Notes: generated by a model from the sequence alone, not told the origin. Counted from the stretch's first letter, positions 37,344 to 46,483 are shown. The stretch is 54,123 bases of DNA from Leptolyngbyaceae cyanobacterium M33_DOE_097 (GCA_015296075.1 DVDV01000360.1:1-54123); one strand, 5' to 3'. Made by a program: numbers and translations.

Positions 37344-38813
37344 ATGTCATCGCGATCGCTCGATCAAACTCAAACCCCCCTATTGTCCCAGTTGCAGGAA
37401 TGCGCCCAGCGCGACTATGCGCCTTTTCATACGCCAGGGCACAAGCGGGGGCAGGGGGCTTCAGCACGCCTCCAGTCCTTGCTCGGAACTGAGGTTCTGC
37501 GAGCCGATTTGCCAGAATTGCCAGAGCTAGACAATTTGTTTGCGCCGAGTTCGGTGATTCAACAGGCGCAAGAACTGGCTGCTGCTGCTTTTGGTGCTGA
37601 TCAGACCTGGTTTTTAGCGAATGGCTCGACCTGTGGAGTTGAAGCGGCAATCCTGGCGACCTGCCAACCTGGGGACAAAATTCTGCTGCCGCGCAACGTT
37701 CACCAATCGGCGATCGCGGGTTTGATCCTGTCGGGGGCTGTCCCGGTCTACCTGCTGCCAGGGTATGACGCGATGACGGACTTACTCTACACCGTGACAC
37801 CAGAGCAAGTTGCCGCTGCACTCCAACAACATCCCGATGCGAAGGCGGTTTTGCTGGTTTCCCCGACCTATCACGGAGTCTGTGCCGATATCGCTGCGAT
37901 CGCTCAGATCGTCCATAAAGTCGGCATTCCCCTGCTTGTGGATGAAGCGCACGGGGCGCACTTTGGCTTTCACCCAGACTTGCCAACTTCGGCACTGTCA
38001 GCCGGAGCGGATCTGGCAGTGCAATCTACCCACAAAACGCTAGCGGGTTTGACCCAGGCCGCGATGCTGCACCTGAAGGGCGATCACATTCCCCCTGAGC
38101 GGATCCAGCAAGCCCTTCAGTTAGTGCAATCGACGAGTCCCAGTTATCTGTTGTTGGCTTCCTTAGATGCGGCTCGACATCAAATGGCGATGGAGGGGAA
38201 AGTGCTGTTAGAGCAAACGTTAGAGTTAGCGACCTGGGCGCGATCGCAACTGGCGAACCTGCCCCACTTAAGTCTTTTGTCTGAAGCTGAGGTTGGTAAA
38301 CCTGGATTTTTTGCCCTTGACTCCACCCGCTTGACGGTTGATGTTCGACACACAGGACAGGACGGCTTTGCGCTAGATGAGCGGCTACACACCCAATATG
38401 GAGTTACCGCCGAGCTACCCGCTTTACATCACTTAACCTTCATCCTCAGCTTGGGCGATCGCCCCTCCAGTGTGCAGCGATTGGTGCAGGGGTTTCAGGC
38501 CATGCTGAAAATGCTCCCGCCAGCGTCGCCAGCGTCGTTGCCGTCTCAACTGTTTCTCCAACCGTGGCAGGCTCCCTTAACACCCCGACAAGCCTTTTTC
38601 GCTAAAACTGAGCAGGTTGCGATCGCGGATGCGGTTGAGCGCATTTCAGGGGAGCTGGTCTGCCCCTATCCACCGGGGATTCCGGTCTTGATGCCAGGGG
38701 AAGTGGTATCAGAAGTCGCGATCGCGCACTTGCAAACAGTATTGGCTGCGGGTGGCAGTTTGACGGGTTGCGCGGATCCGACGTTGCAAAGCTTAAAGGT
38801 TGTTTGTCGGTAA
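37344..38813 (+). CDS. Orn/Lys/Arg decarboxylase family PLP enzyme
   Basis: A 489-residue fold-type I PLP enzyme. FHTPGHKRGQG near residue 28 is the hallmark of the ornithine/lysine/arginine decarboxylases. WFLANGSTCGVEAAIL, SPTYHGVCADI, PLLVDEAHGAHFGF and the PLP lysine in VQSTHKTLAGLTQA follow. The C-terminal domain has CPYPPGIPVLMPGE. The wing domain of the large inducible enzymes is missing, as in other cyanobacterial and Gram-positive members. The substrate (lysine, arginine or ornithine) cannot be decided, though polyamine synthesis is likely. It lies 28 bases behind the phosphorylase-kinase-like gene, probably in one operon; the reason for the pairing is not clear. Confidence 0.9.
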   Translation: MSSRSLDQTQTPLLSQLQECAQRDYAPFHTPGHKRGQGASARLQSLLGTEVLRADLPELPELDNLFAPSSVIQQAQELAAAAFGADQTWFLANGSTCGVEAAILATCQPGDKILLPRNVHQSAIAGLILSGAVPVYLLPGYDAMTDLLYTVTPEQVAAALQQHPDAKAVLLVSPTYHGVCADIAAIAQIVHKVGIPLLVDEAHGAHFGFHPDLPTSALSAGADLAVQSTHKTLAGLTQAAMLHLKGDHIPPERIQQALQLVQSTSPSYLLLASLDAARHQMAMEGKVLLEQTLELATWARSQLANLPHLSLLSEAEVGKPGFFALDSTRLTVDVRHTGQDGFALDERLHTQYGVTAELPALHHLTFILSLGDRPSSVQRLVQGFQAMLKMLPPASPASLPSQLFLQPWQAPLTPRQAFFAKTEQVAIADAVERISGELVCPYPPGIPVLMPGEVVSEVAIAHLQTVLAAGGSLTGCADPTLQSLKVVCR

Positions 38814-38867
38814 GCCGCAACCCTTGCCAATACCATAGAGATACAAAGTCTTGGTTTTAAGCCCTCA

Positions 38868-39215
38868 ATGCCAACTCCTCAATTCACAATTAATCTCGTC
38901 GAAGGCTCGGTTTCATTAAATTTCTCGCGTGAGGCCGCTCTGGCTTTGCAAGCAGAAATTGCCCAACTCACGCAGGCGTTAAAGGCATCGGCGGTGAAAG
39001 CGACCCCCGGTGGTAAAGCCGCTCCCCAAAAGCCAATGGAGTATCGCCACACTGGGGATGTTTTTTTGGAAATATTTTGCAACCCCAATATTTGGGCTTC
39101 GCCCTACGCCGCTAAGGTGCTCGTGACCCTGCGCGATGAACGAATTCGGCTGACAACTGAAGCCGAACTGAGTCGCTTGATTGAGGACATTCAGACCTAC
39201 TTAGATCAGGTGTAG
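38868..39215 (+). CDS. Conserved small protein, function unknown
   Basis: A 115-residue protein that I do not recognise by name. The N-terminus alternates beta-like (QFTINLVEGSVSLNFS) and helical (REAALALQAEIAQLTQALKA) segments. A short Ala/Lys/Gly linker follows, then DVFLEIFCNPNIWASPYAAK and VLVTLRDERIRLTTEAELS. There is no signal peptide or membrane segment. It follows the decarboxylase by 54 bases on the same strand and could be the third gene of that unit. It is likely a cyanobacterial lineage-specific family. Confidence 0.65.
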   Translation: MPTPQFTINLVEGSVSLNFSREAALALQAEIAQLTQALKASAVKATPGGKAAPQKPMEYRHTGDVFLEIFCNPNIWASPYAAKVLVTLRDERIRLTTEAELSRLIEDIQTYLDQV

Positions 39216-39631
39216 CAGTCCACTGAGTTGGCATAGTGGCGCGATCGCGGCCAGTTTTCTGAACGATTCACGCCAGATTGGGAGCGGGTGTCCCTGCGCA
39301 AAAAACGGTATCAATCGATTCTCTACCCACCAAATCGGTTAAATCGGTGCGGTAAAATCAGGTCAACTGTTGCGGATTAACCATTCCGATTCGACTGAGT
39401 CGTGCTAGAAAGAGTTGCGAATTGTAGAAATCCGATTTGGGTGTGAGCCAGCAACTGGTAGAGAGAAACTCTTATCAGTGCTGCTAACAAACGATGGAAA
39501 CTTTACTCAGTAATGAGTTAGCCCTGGTCAGCTCGATCTCGGTTTGACCTCATTACAACGCGATCGCTAGGCAATTTAAATTCCACCTAAAAATACACTG
39601 TTAACGGGTTAGAGGCGGTGAAAAGGCTAGT
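39216..39631. other. Intergenic region without recognised gene
   Basis: I see no gene on either strand. A weak hairpin CCACT/AGTGG (39220-39239) lies just past the preceding stop. A HIP1 site lies at about 39239 and another at about 39561. The promoter of the 39632 gene is presumably in the last 100 bases. Confidence 0.3.
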
Positions 39632-40009
39632 ATGAACACTGAAGAAATTTTACAGACGGCGCAAAAAGGGTTTCACATTACGTTAGGCGCTACCGCTACC
39701 TTGATTGAATCTCTGCAAGACGCACAAAAACGCGAAGAAAATGCGGCAAAGTTGCGGCAAGATTGGCAGACGTTGTCAGAGGAGCTAGCTCTAAAAGGGC
39801 GAACCACCGAACAAGAGGCCCGCGTTTTTGTTGACAGCATTATGAATCGGCAGTCTCAATCATCTAGTACGTCACCGAATACTTCCTCTACGGCAAGCGG
39901 CCCTGCGGCTCCCCCCGAAGTACAGCAAGATATTCAAAGCTTGACCGAGCAATTGGCAAGTTTGCGCCAAGAACTAGAGCGTTTGCGAAACGAACGCTCT
40001 TCAAATTAA
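39632..40009 (+). CDS. Small coiled-coil protein, function unknown
   Basis: A 125-residue soluble protein. An amphipathic N-terminal helix region (EEILQTAQKGFHITLGATAT, SLQDAQKREENAAKLRQDW) leads into ALKGRTTEQEARVFVDSIM. A disordered Ser/Thr/Pro linker follows (about 75-95), then a C-terminal coiled coil SLTEQLASLRQELERLRNE. The layout recalls phasins and other granule or membrane-associated helper proteins, but I cannot confirm that family. It is monocistronic, with a long bidirectional hairpin terminator at 40024. In the cyanobacterial context it is probably a structural or adaptor protein. Confidence 0.6.
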   Translation: MNTEEILQTAQKGFHITLGATATLIESLQDAQKREENAAKLRQDWQTLSEELALKGRTTEQEARVFVDSIMNRQSQSSSTSPNTSSTASGPAAPPEVQQDIQSLTEQLASLRQELERLRNERSSN

Positions 40010-40023
40010 TCAACTTAGCCAGC

Positions 40024-40083
40024 AGAAAAGAGGGAACAATGTTAGGCAGAAAATTAATCTGCTAGCAACGTTGCCTCTTTTCT
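40024..40083. terminator. Long bidirectional hairpin terminator
   Basis: AGAAAAGAGG (40024-40033) pairs with CCTCTTTTCT (40074-40083). An inner stem GCAGA/TCTGC and partly paired AACAATGTT/AACGTT lie inside. T-rich ends on both strands suit the two convergent genes that meet here. Confidence 0.75.
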
Positions 40084-40098
40084 GATTTCTATGGAGTG

Positions 40099-40320
40099 TT
40101 AGTCGTTTTCCCACTCTTCTTTGCCGACGAGATCACCAATGCGATCGCGCAGCAAGAAATCGCACCGTTCTAGTTCGCATTCGATGCAAACCCATTCACG
40201 TGGTGGAATGAATTGGCAGAGGGTATAGATTGGTTGACTACGACTCACAAGCCCTCTTCGAATCAACTCGCGAGCTTCATCTTGAATAACGTTTAAGGAG
40301 TACTGGACGGACTGAAGCAT
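40099..40320 (-). CDS. DUF4327 family protein
   Basis: A small 73-residue protein of the DUF4327 family, known from cyanobacteria and without known function. Seen here: YSLNVIQDEARELIRRGLVS, QPIYTLCQFIPPREWVCIEC and LERCDFLLRDRIGDLVGKE. Several conserved cysteines (in TLCQF, WVCIEC and ERCDF) could bind metal or form disulphides. ATG 40320 is preferred; GTG 40326 would add two residues. It is monocistronic and shares the terminator at 40024 with the convergent gene. Confidence 0.85.
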   Translation of the reverse strand: MLQSVQYSLNVIQDEARELIRRGLVSRSQPIYTLCQFIPPREWVCIECELERCDFLLRDRIGDLVGKEEWEND

Positions 40321-40659
40321 GACCACCCTCTCGAGCTAATGTGTAGGTCTAACGGCAATAACAGGATTTAACAGCTAAAAAGTAGAAGCAAATCCTTAAA
40401 TCAACTAAGCGGAGCTTATGGGGAAGACTAAAGGTGAACTAGCTATTTCAATAGCCTAACGCTAAATTCTGTAGTTCTGTATACTGAACCATCTACATTC
40501 TCAGACCATAAAACCTATGAAAATGTTAAGAAAAGTTCGTTAAGTCATTAAACTCTGACTAAGTTTCTCCACATCTTCACAAATAATCTATGTGCAACCG
40601 TGCTTTCACCCAGATCTCTTAAAGATTGAGTTAAGTTGTTTTCAAAAGTTTAAGATAAT
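40321..40659. other. AT-rich region upstream of the DUF4327 gene
   Basis: No gene is seen. The region carries the DUF4327 promoter and lies past the end of pdxA. No clear terminator or operator is recognised. Confidence 0.3.
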
Positions 40660-41742
40660 TTACCTGGAACTGTGACTTTCGATAGTTGCTTTTCGCCTTT
40701 GAGTGCAAAACTCTACCGCAAGGCATAATGCACTTTTCATACTTTCGGCGCGAGCCTTTCCAGAGCCAGCGATATCAAAGGCTGTGCCATGATCAGGAGA
40801 TGTACGCACAAAGGGTAAGCCAATTGTTGTATTGACTGCCTGGTCAAAGGCCAGCAGCTTGAGCGGAATTAAGCCCTGATCGTGATATAGCGCTAAATAG
40901 GCATCCTGTTTCACAGCCTCGGCGTCACGATACCAAGCCTCTCCCGCATTGACCCAGAGCGTATCGGGTGGCACCGGGCCGCGAATCTGGGGATTGTCAA
41001 ACTGAGCGCGAGCTGACTCAACCCAAGCGCGTAACCAGTCTTTTTCTTCGGCACCCAGTTGCCCTTCCTCCCCAGCATGGGGGTTGAGTGCCGCGATCGC
41101 CAGGTTGGGTGTCTCAATCCCAAAATCGGCCTTTAAACACTCAATCAGCAACTTCAACTTGCGTGTCATCAACTCAGGGGTGAGTGCATCAGGGACTTGC
41201 CGGAGGGAAATATGCGTGGTCGCCAGCAAGGTGCGAAAGACCCAGTTCGTATAGGGCGATCGCGCGACAAACAACATGCCAAACTGATCAATGCTAGATT
41301 TTTGGGCGAGGAGTTCCGTTTGACCGGGATAGTGATGTCCGGCGGCTTGCCACGCTGATTTGGCGATCGGGGCGGTGACAATCCCGGCAAATTTTCCCGT
41401 TAGAGCCTGGGCGATCGCGGTGTCGAGATAGCGAAAACTGGCTTCTCCACTCGCCGCATTGCCAACCCCAAGCTGAATCTGAGCTTCTAACTCAGGCTCC
41501 AGGGGAACGTCTAGCAGGGTTAACTGATCGGGTTCGGCCAGGGGTAAATCTGGGTTTTGCTGGCGCAGATGGTCGTAGGTTTTGAGCAACTGAGATCGGG
41601 TGCCGATGACGGTGAGTTCTGCGGGCAGAAGTGCGGTTCGATTTGCCAGTGCTTTAAGCACGACTTCTGGGCCAACCCCAGCCGGATCACCTAGCGTTAC
41701 AGCGATCGCGGGAATATGTGAAAAGGATGAGTGCTGCTGCAT
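40660..41742 (-). CDS. pdxA: 4-hydroxythreonine-4-phosphate dehydrogenase (vitamin B6 synthesis)
   Basis: NAD-dependent oxidation and decarboxylation of 4-phosphohydroxy-L-threonine in the pyridoxal phosphate pathway; cytoplasmic. The 360-residue protein has [19 protein letters not shown] at the N-terminus. The metal-binding histidines are expected within [32 protein letters not shown] and [35 protein letters not shown] closes the site. Some cyanobacteria and plants use the Pdx1/Pdx2 route instead, so pdxA may act on a related substrate; members of this family are diverse. It is monocistronic, upstream of and divergent from petM. Confidence 0.93.
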   Translation of the reverse strand: MQQHSSFSHIPAIAVTLGDPAGVGPEVVLKALANRTALLPAELTVIGTRSQLLKTYDHLRQQNPDLPLAEPDQLTLLDVPLEPELEAQIQLGVGNAASGEASFRYLDTAIAQALTGKFAGIVTAPIAKSAWQAAGHHYPGQTELLAQKSSIDQFGMLFVARSPYTNWVFRTLLATTHISLRQVPDALTPELMTRKLKLLIECLKADFGIETPNLAIAALNPHAGEEGQLGAEEKDWLRAWVESARAQFDNPQIRGPVPPDTLWVNAGEAWYRDAEAVKQDAYLALYHDQGLIPLKLLAFDQAVNTTIGLPFVRTSPDHGTAFDIAGSGKARAESMKSALCLAVEFCTQRRKATIESHSSR

Positions 41743-41848
41743 AGCTACCAGAAGTGCTGCCGTTCTGATCTAGAATTCTTAATGCAGGTTACTAAAAAGT
41801 CATATACATCTGCACGTGCTGCATGTTGCTACTTTAAGGGAGAAAACA

Positions 41849-41950
41849 ATGGGTGAAATTTTTGGCGTTGCACTAATCCCCCCTGTGCTGGTCATGATTG
41901 GCTTAGGGGTTGGCTTTCTGCTGCTCAAACTGCAAGGTGGTGAAGAATAG
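41849..41950 (+). CDS. petM: Cytochrome b6f complex subunit PetM (subunit VII)
   Basis: A 33-residue single-helix subunit of the thylakoid cytochrome b6f complex, below usual ORF size limits. The sequence is MGEIFGVALIPPVLVMIG followed by GVGFLLLKLQGGEE. The C-terminal LLLK(I/L)QG-EE signature and the length match cyanobacterial PetM. AAGGGAG at 41836-41842 is a good ribosome binding site. It stands alone, as petM usually does, and converges with the ArsR-type gene across 11 bases. The assignment rests on the C-terminal motif because subunits this short tolerate much change. Confidence 0.88.
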   Translation: MGEIFGVALIPPVLVMIGLGVGFLLLKLQGGEE

Positions 41951-41961
41951 GCGATCGTCGG

Positions 41962-42366
41962 CTAGTCTTCAGGTTCATCTAAGTGTTCAGCCACCTCTCG
42001 ATACAGATTGAGAACGTGGCTGTCCTTTAAACAATAAAAAACATTGCGTCCTTGCTTGCGGTAACTCACCAAACGCATGGCACGCAACGCCCGTAATTGA
42101 TGAGAAACAGCGGATTCTGACATCTTCACTGCAGCCGCCAGATCACAAACGCATAATTCTTGCTCTGCGAGTGCCGACACAATTCGCAGACGATTGGCAT
42201 CACCTAATAAGCTAAAAAACTCGGCCATCCGCTGAGCTTTCTCTTCACTCAAAATTTGAGCGTGAACTTGTCGCACACTACCCAAATTGACTGGATGCAG
42301 CACTGAGCAAGCGGGAGAGTCATTCGCTTTAGGAGGAATGGCGTTTGGTTGAGGAGCATTAACCAT
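41962..42366 (-). CDS. ArsR/SmtB-family metal-sensing repressor (ZiaR/SmtB-like)
   Basis: A 134-residue winged-helix repressor that releases DNA when it binds metal. The helix-turn-helix reads [20 protein letters not shown], with [17 protein letters not shown] as the wing. Both classic metal sites can be traced. The alpha3N site has Cys72 and Cys74 (LCVCD) and N-terminal Cys20 and His24 (ACSVLH). The alpha5 zinc site has Asp115, His117, His128 and Glu131. Zinc is most likely, with Cd or Pb possible through the cysteines. No metallothionein, ZiaA-type ATPase or CzcD gene is adjacent. Upstream, CTATTAG and CTAATAG form a 7-base inverted repeat (42445-42479), a weak candidate site. Confidence 0.92.
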   Translation of the reverse strand: MVNAPQPNAIPPKANDSPACSVLHPVNLGSVRQVHAQILSEEKAQRMAEFFSLLGDANRLRIVSALAEQELCVCDLAAAVKMSESAVSHQLRALRAMRLVSYRKQGRNVFYCLKDSHVLNLYREVAEHLDEPED

Positions 42367-42556
42367 GGCGATCGCCCAATTACTAAAGCAACACAGAAAT
42401 TTATCTAACTTATCCTCAGCCTAACGCAGAACGATTCGGCTGATCTATTAGGGTTGCGCTCAATTGTTACTTCTAATAGGCAACAAGAAAAATCAGGGAT
42501 CGCTCCTCATTTAATGATAGGATCTTAGGAAAAGTTAACAAATCATCTAATCTCCC

Positions 42557-43540
42557 ATGACCCTATTGATTGTGGGTGCGACAGGCACTCTGGGTAGACA
42601 GGTTGTCCGCCGCGCTTTGGACGAAGGTTATCAGGTTCGGTGTTTGGTACGTAGCTTTAAGAAAGCCTCTTTCTTAAAAGAATGGGGTGCTGAGCTAGTA
42701 CCTGGAGATTTACGCCAACCTGAAAGTCTGAAAGCGGCTCTGCAAGGGGTAACCGCTGTCATTGATGCAGCAACTACGCGCCCGACAGATTCCGCCAGCA
42801 TTCGCCAGGTCGATTGGGATGGCAAGGTGAATTTGATTCAGGCCGCGAAAGAAGCCAACATTGAGCGGTTTATCTTTTTCTCGATTTTGGATGCTGAGAA
42901 ATATCCGGATGTGCCCTTAATGAATATTAAGCATTGCACTGAGTTGTTTCTGGCTGAATCGGGCTTAAACTACACCATCTTGCGTCCCTGTGGTTTTATG
43001 CAGGGTTTAATTGGACAATACGCGATTCCAATTCTTGAAAATCAGGCGGTGTGGGTGACGGGTGAGAGCGCACCGACCGCTTATATGGATACACAAGACA
43101 TTGCTAAATTTGCAATTCGGGCACTCAAAGTCCCTGAAACTGAGAAGAAAACCTTTCCAGTTGTGGGTTCGCGGGCCTGGGGTGCTTACGAAATTATTCG
43201 ACTGTGTGAACGGCTATCAGGCAAGACGGCTCGCGTATCTCGGATGCCGCTGGGCTTAATGCGAACCATGCGAAAGATTACGCGCTTCTTCCAATGGACT
43301 TGGAATGTGTCCGATCGGCTCGCCTTTGCTGAAGTGGTTGCCGCTGGGAAACCCTTGACTGCTTCCATGGATGAGGTCTATCAGACATTTGGCATTGACC
43401 CGGCTGAGATCACTACGCTCGAAGCTTACTTGCAGGAGTACTTCAGCCGGATCTTGAAGAAGCTGAAAGAATTAGAAGCCCAATTGCCCAAGTCAAAGAA
43501 GAAGCAGATGAGCAAGGAGCGGACTTATCCCCGCTTTTAG
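42557..43540 (+). CDS. ycf39: Ycf39-like photosystem II assembly factor (atypical SDR)
   Basis: A 327-residue NAD(P)-binding protein of the Ycf39/HCF244 family, which helps early photosystem II assembly (D1 synthesis and pigment delivery) at the thylakoid membrane. The N-terminal glycine motif is LLIVGATGTLGRQVVRRALD. Family features include VRCLVRSFKKASFLKEWGAE, LVPGDLRQPESLKAALQG, RFIFFSILDAEKYPDVPLMN and YTILRPCGFMQGLIGQYAIP. The C-terminus is basic (KSKKKQMSKERTYPRF). In other cyanobacteria Ycf39 forms a complex with HliC and HliD; an HLIP gene lies at 18765. It is monocistronic, with ATG at 42557. Confidence 0.9.
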   Translation: MTLLIVGATGTLGRQVVRRALDEGYQVRCLVRSFKKASFLKEWGAELVPGDLRQPESLKAALQGVTAVIDAATTRPTDSASIRQVDWDGKVNLIQAAKEANIERFIFFSILDAEKYPDVPLMNIKHCTELFLAESGLNYTILRPCGFMQGLIGQYAIPILENQAVWVTGESAPTAYMDTQDIAKFAIRALKVPETEKKTFPVVGSRAWGAYEIIRLCERLSGKTARVSRMPLGLMRTMRKITRFFQWTWNVSDRLAFAEVVAAGKPLTASMDEVYQTFGIDPAEITTLEAYLQEYFSRILKKLKELEAQLPKSKKKQMSKERTYPRF

Positions 43541-43634
43541 CGATCGCTCACTGGTGAATCAACCATCTGCGATCGCCCACTTGATGCTATATTCCCAAGA
43601 AATCCCTTTTTAACCGTTCATCTTTTTTGTACTC

Positions 43635-44552
43635 GTGCCCAAAGCTGGCATTATTTACAACGATGCAAAGTCGGCTGCCTGTCAAGCTGCAGATGAGCTA
43701 AAAGGCAAGCTAGAGCTGTGTGGCTGGGAAGTGTATCTCGCGACAGGCGTGGGTGGCATTTTAGGCTACTCGCGGCCTGACAGTCCCGTTTGTCACACAC
43801 CGATTGATCGACTCAACCCGCCTGGGTTTGATGCAGACATGCAATTTGCGATCGTCCTGGGTGGCGATGGCACTGTTTTATCTGCCTTTCGTCAGGTCGC
43901 TCCCTATGGCATTCCTTTGTTGACGGTGAACACCGGACACATGGGCTTTTTGACTGAAGCTTACTTAAACCATTTGCCTCAAGTCGTTGAGCAGATGGTG
44001 AGTGGAAGTTATGAAATCGAAGAACGAACCATGTTGATGGTGCAGGTGCTTCGAGAAGATGTGGTGCTGTGGGAAGCGCTCTGCCTCAATGAAATGGTGA
44101 TTCACCGGGAACCGTTGACCAGCATGTGTCACTTTGAAGTGCAGATTGGTCGGCATGCCCCGGTTGATATTGCTGCCGATGGTGTGATTGTCTCGACTCC
44201 AACGGGTTCGACGGCTTACTCGCTGTCGGCAGGTGGCCCCGTGATTACGCCGGGGGTGCCAGTCTTGCAACTGGTGCCGATCTGTCCGCATTCGCTTGCG
44301 TCACGGGCGCTGGTGTTTGCCAATACAGAGCCAGTTCTGGTGTTTCCGGCGACGCCAAACCGCTTGGTGATGGTTGTCGATGGTAATGGTGGTTGTTATG
44401 TGTTGCCCGAAGATCACATCAAGATTCAGAAGTCGCCCCACCCGGCAAAGTTTATTCGGCTCCAACCGCCAGAATTTTTCCATATATTAAGAGAAAAATT
44501 GGGTTGGGGTTTGCCCCATATTGCTAAGCCGACCTCAGTTGAGCTGCCCTAG
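43635..44552 (+). CDS. nadK: NAD(+) kinase
   Basis: Phosphorylates NAD+ to NADP+, setting the NADP(H) pool needed for photosynthesis; cytoplasmic. The 305-residue protein has the catalytic [33 protein letters not shown], then NEMVIHREP and SDGVI-like [40 protein letters not shown], with the expected ends, follows. The start is GTG 43635 ([10 protein letters not shown]), the only one that keeps the conserved N-terminal strand. It lies 87 bases upstream of the NblR-type gene on the same strand, a possible operon. Cyanobacteria usually have two NAD kinases; I cannot tell which of the two this is. Confidence 0.94.
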   Translation: MPKAGIIYNDAKSAACQAADELKGKLELCGWEVYLATGVGGILGYSRPDSPVCHTPIDRLNPPGFDADMQFAIVLGGDGTVLSAFRQVAPYGIPLLTVNTGHMGFLTEAYLNHLPQVVEQMVSGSYEIEERTMLMVQVLREDVVLWEALCLNEMVIHREPLTSMCHFEVQIGRHAPVDIAADGVIVSTPTGSTAYSLSAGGPVITPGVPVLQLVPICPHSLASRALVFANTEPVLVFPATPNRLVMVVDGNGGCYVLPEDHIKIQKSPHPAKFIRLQPPEFFHILREKLGWGLPHIAKPTSVELP

Positions 44553-44639
44553 GCCGATCCCCAAAAGACCAAGCCGCTTGCTCGATTTTGTGGCGAAACG
44601 ACTAGAATGTGATAGCCCACCTTCCCGACTGAGGCACCT

Positions 44640-45326
44640 ATGTCCGTCGAAGTGAATCCGTGTGTGCTGCTCGTAGAACCGGATGAATCGTTAGCCGAAA
44701 ACCTCAGCCTTGATCTGAAAGAGGCTGGTTATGACACGCTGATTGCAACGGATGCGATCGCGGGTCTGCGGTTTGCTAACGAAAAAGAACCCGCCCTGAT
44801 TGTGATTGATCGGTTGTTGGCGGGTGACTCTGGCTTAACGTTTTGTACCCGGTTGCGATCGCTGGGTAACTGCACGCCCGTTTTAATGTTGATGGTGCGC
44901 GACAGCATTGAAGATCGCATCGCTTGTTTAGAAGCAGGTGCTGATGACTACTTTCTGAAGCCTTATCGCAGCGAAGACTTTCTTAAGTTGGTGCGGCTTT
45001 ATCTCCAGCCTGACACGCATAGCAACGAAAAACTCCGGTTTGGTGATTTGATGCTTGACCTGGCCACGCGCCGCGCTTTGCGAAATGGTCGCACGATTGA
45101 CCTGACTATGAAAGAGTTTGAACTGTTGAAATATTTGATGGAGCATCCGCGTGAGGTGCTAACCCGGGAGCAGATTCTCGAAAATGTTTGGGGATATGAC
45201 TTTATGGGTGAATCGAATGTGATTGAGGTTTACATTCGTTACTTGCGCTTAAAGGTGGAAGACGAAGGCGAAAAGCGCCTGATTCAGACCGTTCGTGGCG
45301 TTGGTTACGTGCTGCGTGAGTCTTAA
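44640..45326 (+). CDS. nblR: OmpR-type response regulator, NblR-like, with atypical receiver
   Basis: A 228-residue DNA-binding response regulator. The receiver (1-125) keeps Asp57 (VIDRLLAG) and Lys107 (YFLKPYR). The acidic pair is E13-P14-D15 (LVEPDE), and the switch Ser/Thr position is Met85 (VLMLMVRD). The winged-helix output domain (130-228) is normal: LTMKEFELLKYLMEHPREVL, RYLRLKVEDEGEKRLIQTVR. The receiver resembles NblR, needed for phycobilisome degradation and survival under nutrient and high-light stress, which is known to work without classical phosphorylation. Assignment to NblR rather than another OmpR paralogue rests on this receiver and ADDYFLKPYRSEDFL. It follows nadK. nblA is not in the window. 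Confidence 0.8.
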   Translation: MSVEVNPCVLLVEPDESLAENLSLDLKEAGYDTLIATDAIAGLRFANEKEPALIVIDRLLAGDSGLTFCTRLRSLGNCTPVLMLMVRDSIEDRIACLEAGADDYFLKPYRSEDFLKLVRLYLQPDTHSNEKLRFGDLMLDLATRRALRNGRTIDLTMKEFELLKYLMEHPREVLTREQILENVWGYDFMGESNVIEVYIRYLRLKVEDEGEKRLIQTVRGVGYVLRES

Positions 45327-45400
45327 CGTTAGCTCTGCAACATTGAGCCGTTCACCTGCGTCTATGAGCTGAATGAATTTTAGAGTGTTGAAGTAAAGTT

Positions 45401-45889
45401 ATGCGGCTACGGTTAAGGTCTTTTCTGTTCCTGCTTTTAAGCGGATTGATTGTTAGTTGTTCTTTTTGGGTGCCAGCGGCATCCCCCGATCAGGAGGGAA
45501 ACTTGGGTCAAACCCTACCGATTTCTGCCCAGGTTGAGATCGCCAATCAGGTGATTGAGCTGGAAGTGGCGCGGACTCCGGCTGAGCAGGCAATGGGTTT
45601 GATGTATCGCGAGAGCCTACCCGATAACCGTGGCATGCTGTTTATCTTCAACCCACCCCGTCCGGTCGGTTTTTGGATGAAGAATGTCCGTTTTCCGCTG
45701 GATATGGTGTTTTTACGGAATCAAAAAATCATTCAGATTGCCAGTGAGGTGCCACCTTGCGAGGCCAAACCCTGTCCTATCTATAGCCCTCCGGGCGTGG
45801 TTGATCAGGTGATCGAGCTACGGGGTGGGCGTGCTAAGGAATTGCAACTAAAGCAAGGCGATCGGGTTGAAGTGGAACTGCGTTCATAA
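45401..45889 (+). CDS. DUF192 family exported lipoprotein-like protein
   Basis: A 162-residue DUF192 protein. The N-terminus is a signal sequence with a possible lipobox (LLSGLIVSC, Cys20). The domain follows from about residue 40: QVIELEVARTPAEQAMGLMY, RGMLFIFNPPRPVGFWMKNV, PLDMVFLRNQKIIQIASEVP, PCEAKPCPIYSPPGVVDQV. The function of DUF192 is unknown; it is often exported. Two extra cysteines (PPCEAKPCP) could form a disulphide, which is unusual for a minimal DUF192 core. ATG 45401. It is separated from nblR by 74 bases on the same strand, without strong evidence of an operon. Confidence 0.9.
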   Translation: MRLRLRSFLFLLLSGLIVSCSFWVPAASPDQEGNLGQTLPISAQVEIANQVIELEVARTPAEQAMGLMYRESLPDNRGMLFIFNPPRPVGFWMKNVRFPLDMVFLRNQKIIQIASEVPPCEAKPCPIYSPPGVVDQVIELRGGRAKELQLKQGDRVEVELRS

Positions 45890-46483
45890 AAATTCAGACT
45901 TGTTCTAAAATTTACAGAACTTCTCAGAATTGTTTAACTCTTTTCTGAAGATATACGGTAATCTATCTAGACATAGAAGACAGGATTTTCTGCTTAAGTC
46001 AAAGATTCACCGAGATTTCTTGGTAAGCGTCTGTCCTTTGAGCAATAAATTTCTGTTTACTCCTCTAAGTTGGTGACAAACCCAAGTCGGAAACTCCTTT
46101 TCGTTTTGGGAGTTGACTTAACCTTTAGAGAGACTTGGGTAAGCGTGTGAGGCAGAGAGGTACAGGTTGCTAATTGGCTTGTTGTCAGTCTTGATGATTT
46201 GACAAGGGTTGTAAGTGATATCTGTGTTTTCGATCTGAGCCACTTCAGTAGGAGTGCGAAGACATCTAAGGCAATTCTTAAGCATATCTGTAGATTTGCA
46301 GATGCTTCCGAGAAATCTGTCCGGTAGCCTTGGATTCACGATTGCTTTCACTCTAGCGATCGCGAATTTACTGGATCTGTCGTGTAGACGCTTAAATGTC
46401 TGCCACAGATTTGGTTCATTTTTATATTTGTCATTCACAATGGAGATTCCAAAAATGAAAGCCCACCAGGAGGTGAGACGTTA
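45890..46483. other. 594-base region with a large hairpin and short doubtful ORFs
   Basis: No convincing protein gene. ACCCAAGTC (46080-46088) pairs perfectly with GACTTGGGT (46132-46140), enclosing a second stem AACTCC/GGAGTT (46092-46114). This is a possible terminator-like or small-RNA structure, though no U tract follows. A minus-strand frame (46118-46438, 106 residues) has basic, protein-like text but no family that I know and no strong ribosome binding site. A 14-codon frame MEIPKMKAHQEVRR (46440-46484) shares its last base with the next start codon. Confidence 0.3.

Noticed and set aside
43610-43640. Glutamine-riboswitch-like CGTTCATC before nadK
   Set aside because: The conserved GGAAGTAGG core and second stem are missing.
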